Source of the DNA: Gordoniibacillus kamchatkensis
GTDB lineage: Bacteria; Bacillota; Bacilli; Paenibacillales; NBRC-103111
NCBI RefSeq assembly: GCF_000829455.1
Contig: NZ_JXAK01000060.1
Location: 1-38,755, forward strand
Direction of reading: 5' to 3'
DNA length: 38,755 nucleotides
A program made the translations under genes and the position numbers. Positions 17,016 through 25,143 of this stretch are shown here, in pieces (position 1 is the first letter of the stretch; each line of letters starts with the position of its first letter). The notes under the pieces were generated by a model, which worked only from the letters and a program-made list of their open reading frames with translations, did not search any database and was not told the origin of the DNA.

Positions 17016-18528
17016 AAAACAAAAAATAACATGTGTTAAAGGCTATGTAGTAGAAACAGACGATCTTACTTGGGAATTCCATATACCTTCAAATTCACGT
17101 GGAAGTGCAGGAGAAGTAAACAGGCAATTTATTTATTGGACTGACTTTCCCATAACCCAGCGATCAAAAATTATGGGGATGGCACAATTGATGATGGAAG
17201 AGAAGGGTGCAGATAATGCACTAGGCTTTGTACATGGTGTTAGATGGGTGTATAGATTTCTGGCAGAGGAACGTCGGCAGGATTTCGTTTTTAATAAACT
17301 TACTGAAACTGAGTGGGGTGGATTTGCGAAATGGCTCGAGGAGCAGATTGGAGGAAATAATGGCGTAAAATTAAAAGATACAACAAGAAGGGGATATTTT
17401 GTACATATAAAGAGTGCTATAAGAACAGCAGCTTTCTTAGGTAAATTTGATGTTACATACGAAGATCTTGAGACAATCGAAGCCGCAATGAGAAGGCGAT
17501 TTCGTGATGCAAATTTGTTAGCTATGTATCGAGCCAGTAAGAGAGCTTTGAATGAAGATGAAACATTAAATTTGTTAGAAATTATTAATGAAGAATGGAA
17601 TGCGTGGAGAGAATTCAATGCAACAGGGAAAATACCGCTTGAGGGTATGCCGGACCTTTTAGCCATAGCGGCTACTATTCTTTGTTTTGAAGAAACCGTA
17701 AGACCGGAAGAATTAAATGTTATGGAAGTCAAACATATTCGAATTGGCGAAGCAGTTGAGATTTTACTTTGCGCCCCCAATAAAGCAGAAGGTTATATCG
17801 AGGTAAGTAAAGAAACAGCTCCCATTCTTAAAGAATTGATTGAATATGGTAGTGAAGCTAGGCGAACTCATGGAACGGATAAACTTTTTATTGATGGCGG
17901 AAATGTCCTGGGATCGAATCAATTAAATAAACGATTAAGAAAACTATTAAAGAAATATTGGGGTAAATACCCCGTTGATCGTCCGGGTATCCGACTTTCC
18001 GATGGAAGGAAGACATTGGGTGCTTACCTTGCATCAACTACTAATGATGAGGAAGTAGTGCGATTAATTCTTAGACATGCTGATGTAGGTACAACCAAAA
18101 TATATTACGTGCGGCAAGGAAAGGCACAGCTTTCACGAAATATTCGAAATGCTTTAAAAGAATATGCATTGCGATTTTCTAGGGCGTATAACCCTGCGGT
18201 GCTAGACCCGATAGCTGAAAGTCGCCCAGAAATAGCTGAAGTGCTAAAAAGAAATCCGGACCATACTAATATCTACGGAGCATGTACTGAGGACAAAGAG
18301 GTGGAAGGTGATTGTGAGAAGGGCATACATTGCGGAGATTGCCCTTTATTAATTCCGATGGTCTCAAAACTTAAAAATTTCGAAATAGAAAGAGATCTGT
18401 ATTTGTCAAAAGTGGCAACTGCTGAGAATGATCGAGATATCGAGCACTTATTAGCACACGCAGGGATGCTTGAGGGACATATTCTTAATATCAAACGAAA
18501 GATGAAAATAGCGGGGGTTATTGCTTGA
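17002..18528 (+). CDS. Tyrosine recombinase B of trio, variant box II and Cys cluster
   Basis: 508 aa from ATG 17002. The catalytic domain can be followed by R234 (ETVRPEELNV), R336, H359 (RHADVGTTKIYY) and Y368. The usual His of the H-x-x-R motif is replaced: the segment reads RLSDGRKTLGAY, giving S-x-x-R at 333-336. After the catalytic tyrosine there is a Cys cluster (YGACTEDK, GDCEKG, HCGDCPLL) that could bind zinc. In trio elements individual recombinases often differ in such residues, so activity may be reduced or specialised. Overlaps A upstream and C downstream by a few bases, so all three are probably made in fixed ratio. Confidence 0.83.
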   Translation: MKKTRKQKITCVKGYVVETDDLTWEFHIPSNSRGSAGEVNRQFIYWTDFPITQRSKIMGMAQLMMEEKGADNALGFVHGVRWVYRFLAEERRQDFVFNKLTETEWGGFAKWLEEQIGGNNGVKLKDTTRRGYFVHIKSAIRTAAFLGKFDVTYEDLETIEAAMRRRFRDANLLAMYRASKRALNEDETLNLLEIINEEWNAWREFNATGKIPLEGMPDLLAIAATILCFEETVRPEELNVMEVKHIRIGEAVEILLCAPNKAEGYIEVSKETAPILKELIEYGSEARRTHGTDKLFIDGGNVLGSNQLNKRLRKLLKKYWGKYPVDRPGIRLSDGRKTLGAYLASTTNDEEVVRLILRHADVGTTKIYYVRQGKAQLSRNIRNALKEYALRFSRAYNPAVLDPIAESRPEIAEVLKRNPDHTNIYGACTEDKEVEGDCEKGIHCGDCPLLIPMVSKLKNFEIERDLYLSKVATAENDRDIEHLLAHAGMLEGHILNIKRKMKIAGVIA

Positions 18529-21251
18529 TACTGAAAATGGTACCATTGGACTTATTCAAACAGGGTAAAATTGAACCCTTCCCCGAAGCAGGCTTTACGT
18601 ATGAGGATGATATTTGGAATTTGCACAATTGGAATACTGTCGCTGCAACTGCTGGCGAAAGTCTTCTAAACTTCGAGTCAATAGTTAACTGGCTCAAACC
18701 AATTGCAAAAGCATATATTTCATACGGTTGGTTATCTCAGGACTTAAGCATCGGTTGGATGAAGGGACAGCTGACTTCATTAAGAAAATTAACGGAGTAC
18801 TTCATATGTAATTACCCACAAATAAACCAGCTGATAAATTTAGATCAAAGAGTTGCAGAAGGCTTCGCAGATTATCTTAATGAAAGATACCAAAACCAGA
18901 TTGCTTATTTAACTGCAAGACATATAGGCAATTTTGGAAAATGGGTTAGAAAACAATACAAATTGCCAATTACATTTAGGCCAGATCACATTGTCAAATT
19001 AAAGCGTGAAAAAGATCTTATTGAGGACAAGACGCAAGTTATTCCGATTGACGTTATAGATCAATTTTTCAAGGTTATAGGGACCTATCACCATGAGCTC
19101 TGGGAAAAGTGGAAAAACACGCCTCCTAGTAAACGAACAAGAATTACTGAATTACTGTATCTACAGGTTCTAAAAATACTTCTCTGTACACCTCTTCGAA
19201 TATCACAAGTTTTGTTGTTAGATCGCGATCCATTACGTGATTCAACAAATAATGAAGAACCGGGCGTATGGATCAAATACATAGAGAGTAAATCGCATCA
19301 AGGCGAGCAAGAAAAATATGTTCCTTTAGAAATGGCAGATATAGTTCGGGAAGCCATTGAGGCTGCACAAACTGTAACTGAAGAATTTTATCGTAGGAGT
19401 GGCAAAAATCATCTATTCCTTACAGATTCGAAAGCGGCAGCATTGGAGGAAGGAATTCGAAATATATCCTCTAAAGCTTTCAGATCATGGCTTAATGGAC
19501 GGGAAAATGAAGAAGGGGAAGTCGTTAGGGAGGGGTTTATACATAGATTCAATATTAAATACGATGGAGAATATTACCATTTGAGACCTCACCAAACTCG
19601 TCACACCTTGGCATCTTTCGTATACAGGGGGGGTGGTGGATTCGGAGATGTTACAAATTACTTGAACCACAGAAACCTCAAAGTTCTAAATAAGCAAACT
19701 GGTGTATATGTTCACGGGGAAGAAAGGCATCTCATTGAACTTGATAATGCCCTTGCTGAAGGAAAGTTATTAGGCATTTCAAAGCCGCTATTAGAAAATC
19801 GATCAGTATTTGTTGGCGGGATGGCGGATATAGATCAAGCGCATATAAAATCTATGGGAATGTATGTACAGCCAACAAGATATGGATTCTGTACAAGGCC
19901 GATGCACAAAGGGCCGTGTCCAAATCCAAGGAAATGTCTTCATAATAGAGAAGTTACTGCTCCTGAACCATGCACGAGCGCGTTAATTACACCTCGTGCG
20001 ATAGAGGCAATTAACGATGATACCAAGTTTCTAGAAGAACAAACAAAGCTATGGCAAAGTGAGGCTCCGGGGAGTAGGGGGCTAAAAAATGTACTGCTTA
20101 TGAAAGACTATTATGACGGTATTGCAAATGTATTAATAGGAAAGACTACACCAGAACAAGAATTTGGAAAAGATATTTATAGAACTGACACCGAAATTGA
20201 AGTAAGGACAAAGAAGCGCAAAAATAAATCAAAGGATTCTACGGGTATACCGCCTTCAGCAAAAGGAAAGCAATTCAAAGATAAAGTTACTTCAAAAGTT
20301 TATGAAATTTATAATAACATGAGAGCAAACAATGACCATATTAATCTGGATGAATTTCTGGATAGAGCCCAAATATCAAAACGGAACTTGAGAATATCGT
20401 TCCCTGAGATTTATAAGGCTCTCGCTCTTGATAAAGAAAAACAAGTTGCTTTAGAAAAGAAGGAAAAAGTGAATCAAGCCTATCAAGAATTAGCTATTGC
20501 TAAGGAACAACATGTAGAACTCCCGATAACTGTTTTGGCACAAAGATTGGATGTTCAACGGCATCATTTCTACACCATTTTTCCAAAAGATTTGGTTGAA
20601 GAATTAGGCACATGGAATGAATCTGTACGCAATATTAATAAGAATAACAATCAGAGAATTCTAAGAGAACAGAAAGAGCGAAATTCGAAAGAACGGGAGC
20701 TGGCAAAGCAACGAAGGAACCAAGAAATACTCGAACGAATCGAGAATGAGCTTCAAAACATAGAAAATAGCGGTAAGTTCGTGGCTGTTGAAGATTTTTG
20801 CAAAATTATTAATATTGGCCTACTTCTATTCAATACTACGTTTAAAGATTCTAAAAAACGTTTGGATGACTTAAATAGGATTAACTCGAAAAGAGTAGAG
20901 AGAATAAAAGCGATGGAAGAGATGTTGTTAACGAAATGGAATGAAATCACTTCATCGAACGAACCAATAACAGTTGTTGAGTTCGCAAATTTTTGTAATG
21001 TTTCAAGGGATATATTTTATAAAGACAGTTCGAAGGCTTTTTTTCATTGGGTAGAAAAAATTGAGTCTTACAATATAGACATCATTGAAAGAAAAAAGGG
21101 GACAATAATACAAGAATTTAATCAAATGGTCAAGGGTGGGTTGGCGATATCTGTCTATCAGTTATCGAAAAGAAGTGGAATTTCAAGACATTTTATAAAT
21201 CGGCATTGTACTGAACTATTGGATGAAGTTATTAAAACAAGCGAGGATTAA
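18525..21251 (+). CDS. Large tyrosine recombinase C of trio with C-terminal HTH-like array
   Basis: 908 aa from TTG 18525, with GGGGG 7 nt upstream; it overlaps gene B by 4 bp. Catalytic residues: R225 (TPLRISQVLLLD), H356 and R359 in HQTRH, H382 (NHRNLK) and Y395 (GVYVHG). A Cys cluster follows at 456, 465, 471 and 483. The unusual part is residues 600-905: five HTH-like units at about 606-634, 667-695, 752-780, 815-845 and 874-902, each of the form I-x-V/L-x-x-F/L ... I/V-S-x-x-x-F/L-x-x-x-F, separated by charged helices. The same unit opens the small protein of the next gene. Tn554-like TnpB proteins are shorter (about 630 aa), so this tail is long. Confidence 0.83.
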   Translation: MILKMVPLDLFKQGKIEPFPEAGFTYEDDIWNLHNWNTVAATAGESLLNFESIVNWLKPIAKAYISYGWLSQDLSIGWMKGQLTSLRKLTEYFICNYPQINQLINLDQRVAEGFADYLNERYQNQIAYLTARHIGNFGKWVRKQYKLPITFRPDHIVKLKREKDLIEDKTQVIPIDVIDQFFKVIGTYHHELWEKWKNTPPSKRTRITELLYLQVLKILLCTPLRISQVLLLDRDPLRDSTNNEEPGVWIKYIESKSHQGEQEKYVPLEMADIVREAIEAAQTVTEEFYRRSGKNHLFLTDSKAAALEEGIRNISSKAFRSWLNGRENEEGEVVREGFIHRFNIKYDGEYYHLRPHQTRHTLASFVYRGGGGFGDVTNYLNHRNLKVLNKQTGVYVHGEERHLIELDNALAEGKLLGISKPLLENRSVFVGGMADIDQAHIKSMGMYVQPTRYGFCTRPMHKGPCPNPRKCLHNREVTAPEPCTSALITPRAIEAINDDTKFLEEQTKLWQSEAPGSRGLKNVLLMKDYYDGIANVLIGKTTPEQEFGKDIYRTDTEIEVRTKKRKNKSKDSTGIPPSAKGKQFKDKVTSKVYEIYNNMRANNDHINLDEFLDRAQISKRNLRISFPEIYKALALDKEKQVALEKKEKVNQAYQELAIAKEQHVELPITVLAQRLDVQRHHFYTIFPKDLVEELGTWNESVRNINKNNNQRILREQKERNSKERELAKQRRNQEILERIENELQNIENSGKFVAVEDFCKIINIGLLLFNTTFKDSKKRLDDLNRINSKRVERIKAMEEMLLTKWNEITSSNEPITVVEFANFCNVSRDIFYKDSSKAFFHWVEKIESYNIDIIERKKGTIIQEFNQMVKGGLAISVYQLSKRSGISRHFINRHCTELLDEVIKTSED

Positions 21252-21255
21252 ACAC

Positions 21256-21744
21256 ATGCCGAAAAGAATAGTTTCAGGCAAAGATACAAGGCAAAGAATT
21301 GAGGAAGAATGGGAGAATATCACAAGTCTCAAAAACCGAAAGATAACAATAACGAGTTTTTGTAAGTCTGTAAATATAACCACGACATCTTTGTATCACA
21401 ATTACCCGGATTGGGCTGAGAAAATTCGTTTATGGATTGATGAGGGGCGGACCACTCCAAGAAAACAAACACACATGACGAAAAAGAGGTTCTCAGATAG
21501 TGATGCTATTCAATTAATTGAAAGACTCAGGAAGGAATTATCGAATACTCAGAAACAACTTACTGAAGTAACGAATCAAAGAGACATTTATAAAAAGAGA
21601 TCGAAGGATTATGAGGATATGAAAACTGAAAATGATAAACTCCGTGCGTTACTTCAAGGTTTATACGGAACCTTCATAAGAGAACTTGGTCATAAAAAAG
21701 CACAGGAGATTTTATCGAAATTTGAACGAAACTTTACAAAATAA
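21256..21744 (+). CDS. Small HTH plus coiled-coil partner of recombinase trio (TnpC/DUF6262-like)
   Basis: 162 aa from ATG 21256 with GAGGA 8 nt upstream; an in-frame ATG at 21223 overlaps recombinase C but has no SD. Residues 30-60 (ITITSFCKSVNITTTSLYHNYPDW in part) form an HTH-like unit of the same pattern as the five in recombinase C. Residues 80-140 are a heptad-rich coiled coil (ERLRKELSNTQKQLTEV and following). Position, size and layout match TnpC of Tn554 and the DUF6262 helpers of recombinase operons, thought to set recombination orientation or efficiency. Confidence 0.75.
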   Translation: MPKRIVSGKDTRQRIEEEWENITSLKNRKITITSFCKSVNITTTSLYHNYPDWAEKIRLWIDEGRTTPRKQTHMTKKRFSDSDAIQLIERLRKELSNTQKQLTEVTNQRDIYKKRSKDYEDMKTENDKLRALLQGLYGTFIRELGHKKAQEILSKFERNFTK

Positions 21745-21750
21745 TAAAGT

Positions 21751-21891
21751 AAGTACACCGATGACCAAATGGCCTCAGCGATGATTGACTGTTTGGCGCA
21801 CCGTGGGCACCTACTCGTTTTCGAAGACGAGAGCTACCGGATGAAGCAGGCGCACATGAAAGAGCGGTTAAAAAATTTCCCGCGACGATGA
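21751..21891 (+). pseudogene. istB C-terminal remnant (IS21 family ATP-binding protein)
   Basis: Reading from 21751 gives KYTDDQMASAMIDCLAHRG, then HLLVFEDESYRMKQ and a stop at 21889-21891. This is the C-terminal end of IstB-type IS21 helper ATPases (AIL/MID-x-L-x-HRGHLL-x-F-x-x-x-SYR-K). No start, Walker motif or istA is present. GC content is higher than the preceding recombinase genes, so it belongs to the DNA flanking the trio element and marks its right boundary. Confidence 0.7.
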
Positions 21892-21920
21892 TTAGGAATA
21901 ATGCACGATTTTTTTTGGGG

Positions 21921-22096
21921 ATGACGGCCGTTCAGGTCGGGGATATTGTAGAGGCTGGGATGTTGTCGGGGTATTCGGCTACACGGGGAAAAGCACCGGC
22001 TTGTATTTGCACTTTGAATTTTCATCAAGGGCCATCGCGTCGACCGGCTGTGTATATTGGACTGGGAACGTTCGGCTTTTTGAGCATTATAATTGA
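21921..22096 (+). pseudogene. M23 (LytM) metallopeptidase remnant, frameshifted
   Basis: One frame gives VQVGDIVEAG, the next gives VVGVFGYTGKSTG and LYLHFEF; together they rebuild the M23 peptidase signature (...VGD-x-V-x-AG-x-V-x-G-x-x-G-x-TG-x-STG-x-HLHFE). One G is missing in the G3 run at 21957-21959. The His of the usual HLHFE is preceded by LY rather than PH. There is no N-terminal part. Dead fragment. Confidence 0.65.
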
Positions 22097-22284
22097 AGTT
22101 GCATCATAAATTGTCAAGTAAATTTTCACTATTTATTTCTCATTGATTTTTAATATCAGTGGCTAAAAGCAGGCTGTTAAAGGGTTTGCGCTTTCCTTGG
22201 TAAGTGTTGGTTTAATCATTTATGGTATGGTGTTCTTGGGATAGCCACCTAACTTTAAATCAACATAAGGAGGGCAAGAACAAT

Positions 22285-22953
22285 ATGAACATCACGAAAA
22301 GCACCAAGAATAGCCGCATCGGTAAAACTTTAATGGGAATCACTCTCAGCCTCTCGATTGCTTTTTCCGGAAGTATGCTACTGGCTTCACAACCGGCCTA
22401 CGCTGCTGCTTCCAACACCTCCATCGCAGATAGTGTTATCGCAACAGGGAAACAGTATTTAGGAGTTCGTTATCAGTTTGGCGCTCCAGGGGGACGAACC
22501 GATGTATTTGATTGTTCCTCATTTACTCAATATGTATTCAAGCAAAACGGCATCAATCTTCCCCGTTCTTCGAGACAGCAGGCTTCTGTAGGTACGACTG
22601 TTTCCAAAGATCAATTGCAGCCGGGTGACCTGATTTTCTCAGATACGAATCGAGATGGTGTAATTAATCACGTAGGTATTTACATGGGCGGTGGACAAGT
22701 CCTGCATACCTACCGGGTCGGAATAGGGGTTACGATTTCCAATTTCGCAGGCAGCACCTGGGATAGAACCTTTGTTACTGCACGTCGCGTCATTTCAGGT
22801 AACGGACAAGCCCCTGTGGCGCCGCCGACTCAACCTGCTGCTAATCAACCGCAACCTGATCAAGTTACTCCAGTGAAAAAACACAAAAAGAGTTCAACTC
22901 AATGGAAAGAATCGAGCCGTTGGCAATCTGAAAACCAACAGGGAGAGAACTAA
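22285..22953 (+). CDS. Secreted NlpC/P60 (C40) cell-wall peptidase
   Basis: 222 aa from ATG 22285 with AAGGAGGG upstream. Signal peptide residues 1-40 (TLMGITLSLSIAFSGSM ... PAYA cut before A). The catalytic domain (about 44-165) has C77 in FDCSSFTQYVF, H129 in NHVGIYMG and H141 as third residue. The tail is Pro/Gln-rich then very basic (KKHKKSS). These enzymes cut D-Glu-mDAP type bonds in peptidoglycan peptides. No wall-binding domain. A hairpin terminator follows and is shared with the convergent paralogue. Confidence 0.9.
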   Translation: MNITKSTKNSRIGKTLMGITLSLSIAFSGSMLLASQPAYAAASNTSIADSVIATGKQYLGVRYQFGAPGGRTDVFDCSSFTQYVFKQNGINLPRSSRQQASVGTTVSKDQLQPGDLIFSDTNRDGVINHVGIYMGGGQVLHTYRVGIGVTISNFAGSTWDRTFVTARRVISGNGQAPVAPPTQPAANQPQPDQVTPVKKHKKSSTQWKESSRWQSENQQGEN

Positions 22954-22964
22954 ATGCCATTCAC

Positions 22965-22992
22965 AAGCAGAGCCTCGAAAAAGGCTCTGCTT
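22965..22992. terminator. Bidirectional hairpin terminator between two C40 peptidase genes
   Basis: AAGCAGAGCC (22965-22974) pairs with GGCTCTGCTT (22983-22992), 10-bp stem and 8-nt loop. It lies between the stops of convergent genes (22953 and 22997) and should serve both. Confidence 0.8.
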
Positions 22993-22996
22993 TGCC

Positions 22997-23965
22997 CTAT
23001 AATATCTCGCGTGCGGTTACATATCGCTTTAACCAATACGGACTTCTCCATTTTGTAATGGTGACACCGGGAGGCGATTTATACGTATTGATCATCTTGC
23101 CGCCTCCGATATCGACGCCAACATGGCCAATCCGATTATCAGAATATCGATCTCTCCTGAAAAAGATCAAATCCCCTGCTTCTATTTCTTTTTGGGTAAT
23201 CCTTCGACCAACTCGAGCTTGCGAGCTAGAAGTTCTCGGCAATGAAACACCATTTTTTCCAAATATATATTGGGTAAAAGAAGAACAGTCGAATCTTTTG
23301 CTTCTCGGATACGGCCCGGCACCGAACTGGTAACGGGTGCCCATCAGGCTTCTACCTAATGCAATAATTGCGGGAGCTTTTTCCGGTTCTTGTTTAATCT
23401 TCGCCTTTTCGGATGATTTTACTTGGGGGATTGCATCGAAATCAATCGTAGGGATCGTTACTTTTATGCCTGAAGGAATCGGTTCCTTTAAGTTTTTATT
23501 GATAGAGAGAAGCTTTTTTACCGAAGTATTCAGCAATCTGGATAGTTTTTTAACTGTGTCGCCTTTTATTGTGATGATATAGCGTCCGGGTTGCCGTATG
23601 AATACACGCTTAGCTTTCCTGTTAACCAAGAAATCGACGTTCAAAAGCCGGTTTACAGAACGGAGACTAATGAAGCGCTCCTTGTTTATCATGATTAGAG
23701 GATCAATTCGAAAGGAGACACCTTCTCTTTTTGCGGTTGCACCGTTTTTGGGAATTGTCACAAGCTCCGAGCCATCTGTAATCAACATGCAGTTTGTTCT
23801 GTTTCTAAAAATATCATATTCCAATATTTCCATTACATCTTTTAGCGGCAAATAATTCAATGCATTTCTTGTGATTAAGCTGATGTTCGTAAACACTCTT
23901 TTTTTTCGTGTGAAAAAATCTTTTTGAAATAAGGTGAGGGTCACGATTAACTTCATGAATGCCAT
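22997..23965 (-). CDS. NlpC/P60 (C40) peptidase with LysM and stalk-like domain
   Basis: 322 aa from ATG 23965, with AAGGAGGT 6 nt upstream; start and the stop of the glycosyltransferase overlap by one base (TGATG). Domains: residues 40-125 resemble a copper-amine-oxidase N-terminal/stalk fold (INKERFISLRSVNRLL), 128-171 is a LysM (YIITIKGDTVKKLSRLLN ... IPSGIKVTIP), and 200-322 is C40 with C227 (FDCSSFTQYIF), H281 (GHVGVDIG) and N293. No clear signal peptide; the first 14 residues are mildly hydrophobic. It is a paralogue of the convergent gene at 22285. Confidence 0.87.
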   Translation of the reverse strand: MAFMKLIVTLTLFQKDFFTRKKRVFTNISLITRNALNYLPLKDVMEILEYDIFRNRTNCMLITDGSELVTIPKNGATAKREGVSFRIDPLIMINKERFISLRSVNRLLNVDFLVNRKAKRVFIRQPGRYIITIKGDTVKKLSRLLNTSVKKLLSINKNLKEPIPSGIKVTIPTIDFDAIPQVKSSEKAKIKQEPEKAPAIIALGRSLMGTRYQFGAGPYPRSKRFDCSSFTQYIFGKNGVSLPRTSSSQARVGRRITQKEIEAGDLIFFRRDRYSDNRIGHVGVDIGGGKMINTYKSPPGVTITKWRSPYWLKRYVTAREIL

Positions 23966-25056
23966 CAGTTGACCTCCTTGTATATTTGAATTATCCGAGA
24001 ACCAATTGTTTTTATGGAAAATCTCCGTTTTACTGTTGTAGCACCTAATTCCCCTAAAGAACGGGCTTTTATTGGATTTCTTAATAGGCTGTTTATGTCT
24101 GACGAAAGTTTTTCGGGAGTGATCGGTGCAATAGCTCCGTGGTCGCCGAAATGACATTGAACCATCTGATTTATATTTTTCTGCTGTACAATACCACAGT
24201 ACCCTGCAACGCCAGCAGCAACAACCGGTTTTGCGCATGCCATTGCTTCAAGTGCAACGCGTCCCGTTCCTACAACAACATCCGAGACATAATAAGCATG
24301 TTGAATATTAGACATCGGAGGACGAATGATGATTGCTGTTCGACCAAGACGACGATTGGCTTTAGCCGCAAGTTGAACCAGATTTGAACGACTAGGCCCG
24401 GGACCAACTAGAACGGCTAAAAACTGACGGTTGTATTTAGCGATTCGTTCTGCCGCCAAGACTACATTTCTGGCTATGGGATACTTATCAGACGAGAATC
24501 TTCCGGCGTATACAAGTATTTGGGCGGTTTGTGGTAAACGGAGCGCCTTTCTCCAATGGTTTTTATTCGCCGCAGGACGGAACGTTGCTATGTCAATTCC
24601 ATTAGGGATCATCTGGATTTTGTTCTTAGGAATTTTTTGATTTACCAACCATCTGGTCAGTTTTGGTGAAACCGCAATCAAGCGTTTGGAAGTTCTTGCT
24701 GCCGATAACAGGGTGGCCCGACGATGATAAGTGCCATGTATAGTAACAATTAAAGGGATTTTATGCTTTTGAGATAAGGTTACTGCCTGAGCAAATGCCT
24801 TTGAATCATGGGCGTGGATCAGGCTGTAACTTTCTTTGGCCATAATCGAAGACAATAAGGATATTCGTTTTAATTTTTTTCCAATCGGCACAATATGAAG
24901 CTTAATCCCAGCCTTTTTAAATGAGCTTGCTAGTGGTCCTCCATCAGTTGCAACACCAACCTGAACCCCATGTGCTAATAAACTTTGAGAGAGAGAAAGA
25001 ATATATTTCTCGGTTCCACCAATATTCAACCGCGATACCAGCATTAATATTTTCAT
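23965..25056 (-). CDS. Glycosyltransferase family 4 (GT-B)
   Basis: 363 aa from ATG 25056 (GGGGA 8 nt upstream); ATG 25065 is an alternative. N-terminal lobe starts KILMLVSRLNIGGTEKYILSLSQ, the glycine-rich opening of GT4 enzymes; C-terminal lobe has LVYAGRFSSDKYP and VALEAMACAKPVVAAGVAGY with the usual E-x7-E region partly kept. Such enzymes retain the anomeric configuration and use UDP- or GDP-sugars. Sits between an ATP-grasp protein and a LysM-C40 peptidase, all transcribed together. Related proteins in Bacillus (CotSA type) are coat-associated, so a spore role is possible but unproven. Confidence 0.85.
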   Translation of the reverse strand: MKILMLVSRLNIGGTEKYILSLSQSLLAHGVQVGVATDGGPLASSFKKAGIKLHIVPIGKKLKRISLLSSIMAKESYSLIHAHDSKAFAQAVTLSQKHKIPLIVTIHGTYHRRATLLSAARTSKRLIAVSPKLTRWLVNQKIPKNKIQMIPNGIDIATFRPAANKNHWRKALRLPQTAQILVYAGRFSSDKYPIARNVVLAAERIAKYNRQFLAVLVGPGPSRSNLVQLAAKANRRLGRTAIIIRPPMSNIQHAYYVSDVVVGTGRVALEAMACAKPVVAAGVAGYCGIVQQKNINQMVQCHFGDHGAIAPITPEKLSSDINSLLRNPIKARSLGELGATTVKRRFSIKTIGSRIIQIYKEVN

Positions 25057-25143
25057 TTTCACCATCCCCGACTCATCTGAATCATACAAGATGGTGTATA
25101 CTATGAGAATTCTCCATTGGACGGAAGGGCTTAAATTGACTGG

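Larger units (their letters stand above)
15677..21753 (+). mobile_element. Tn554/recombinase-in-trio type element (approximate bounds)
   Basis: AT-rich block containing three overlapping tyrosine recombinase genes and a small coiled-coil protein, all in one direction, the layout of Tn554 (tnpA-tnpB-tnpC) and of recombinase-in-trio elements. The left edge is set at the 46-bp palindrome; the right edge just after the last gene, where an istB scar begins. An 11-bp direct repeat AATAAAGTAAG (15811-15821 and 21743-21753) brackets the coding part and is an alternative pair of ends. There is no cargo gene between the recombinases, so either this is a minimal element or its cargo is the neighbouring DNA to the right. 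Confidence 0.7.
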
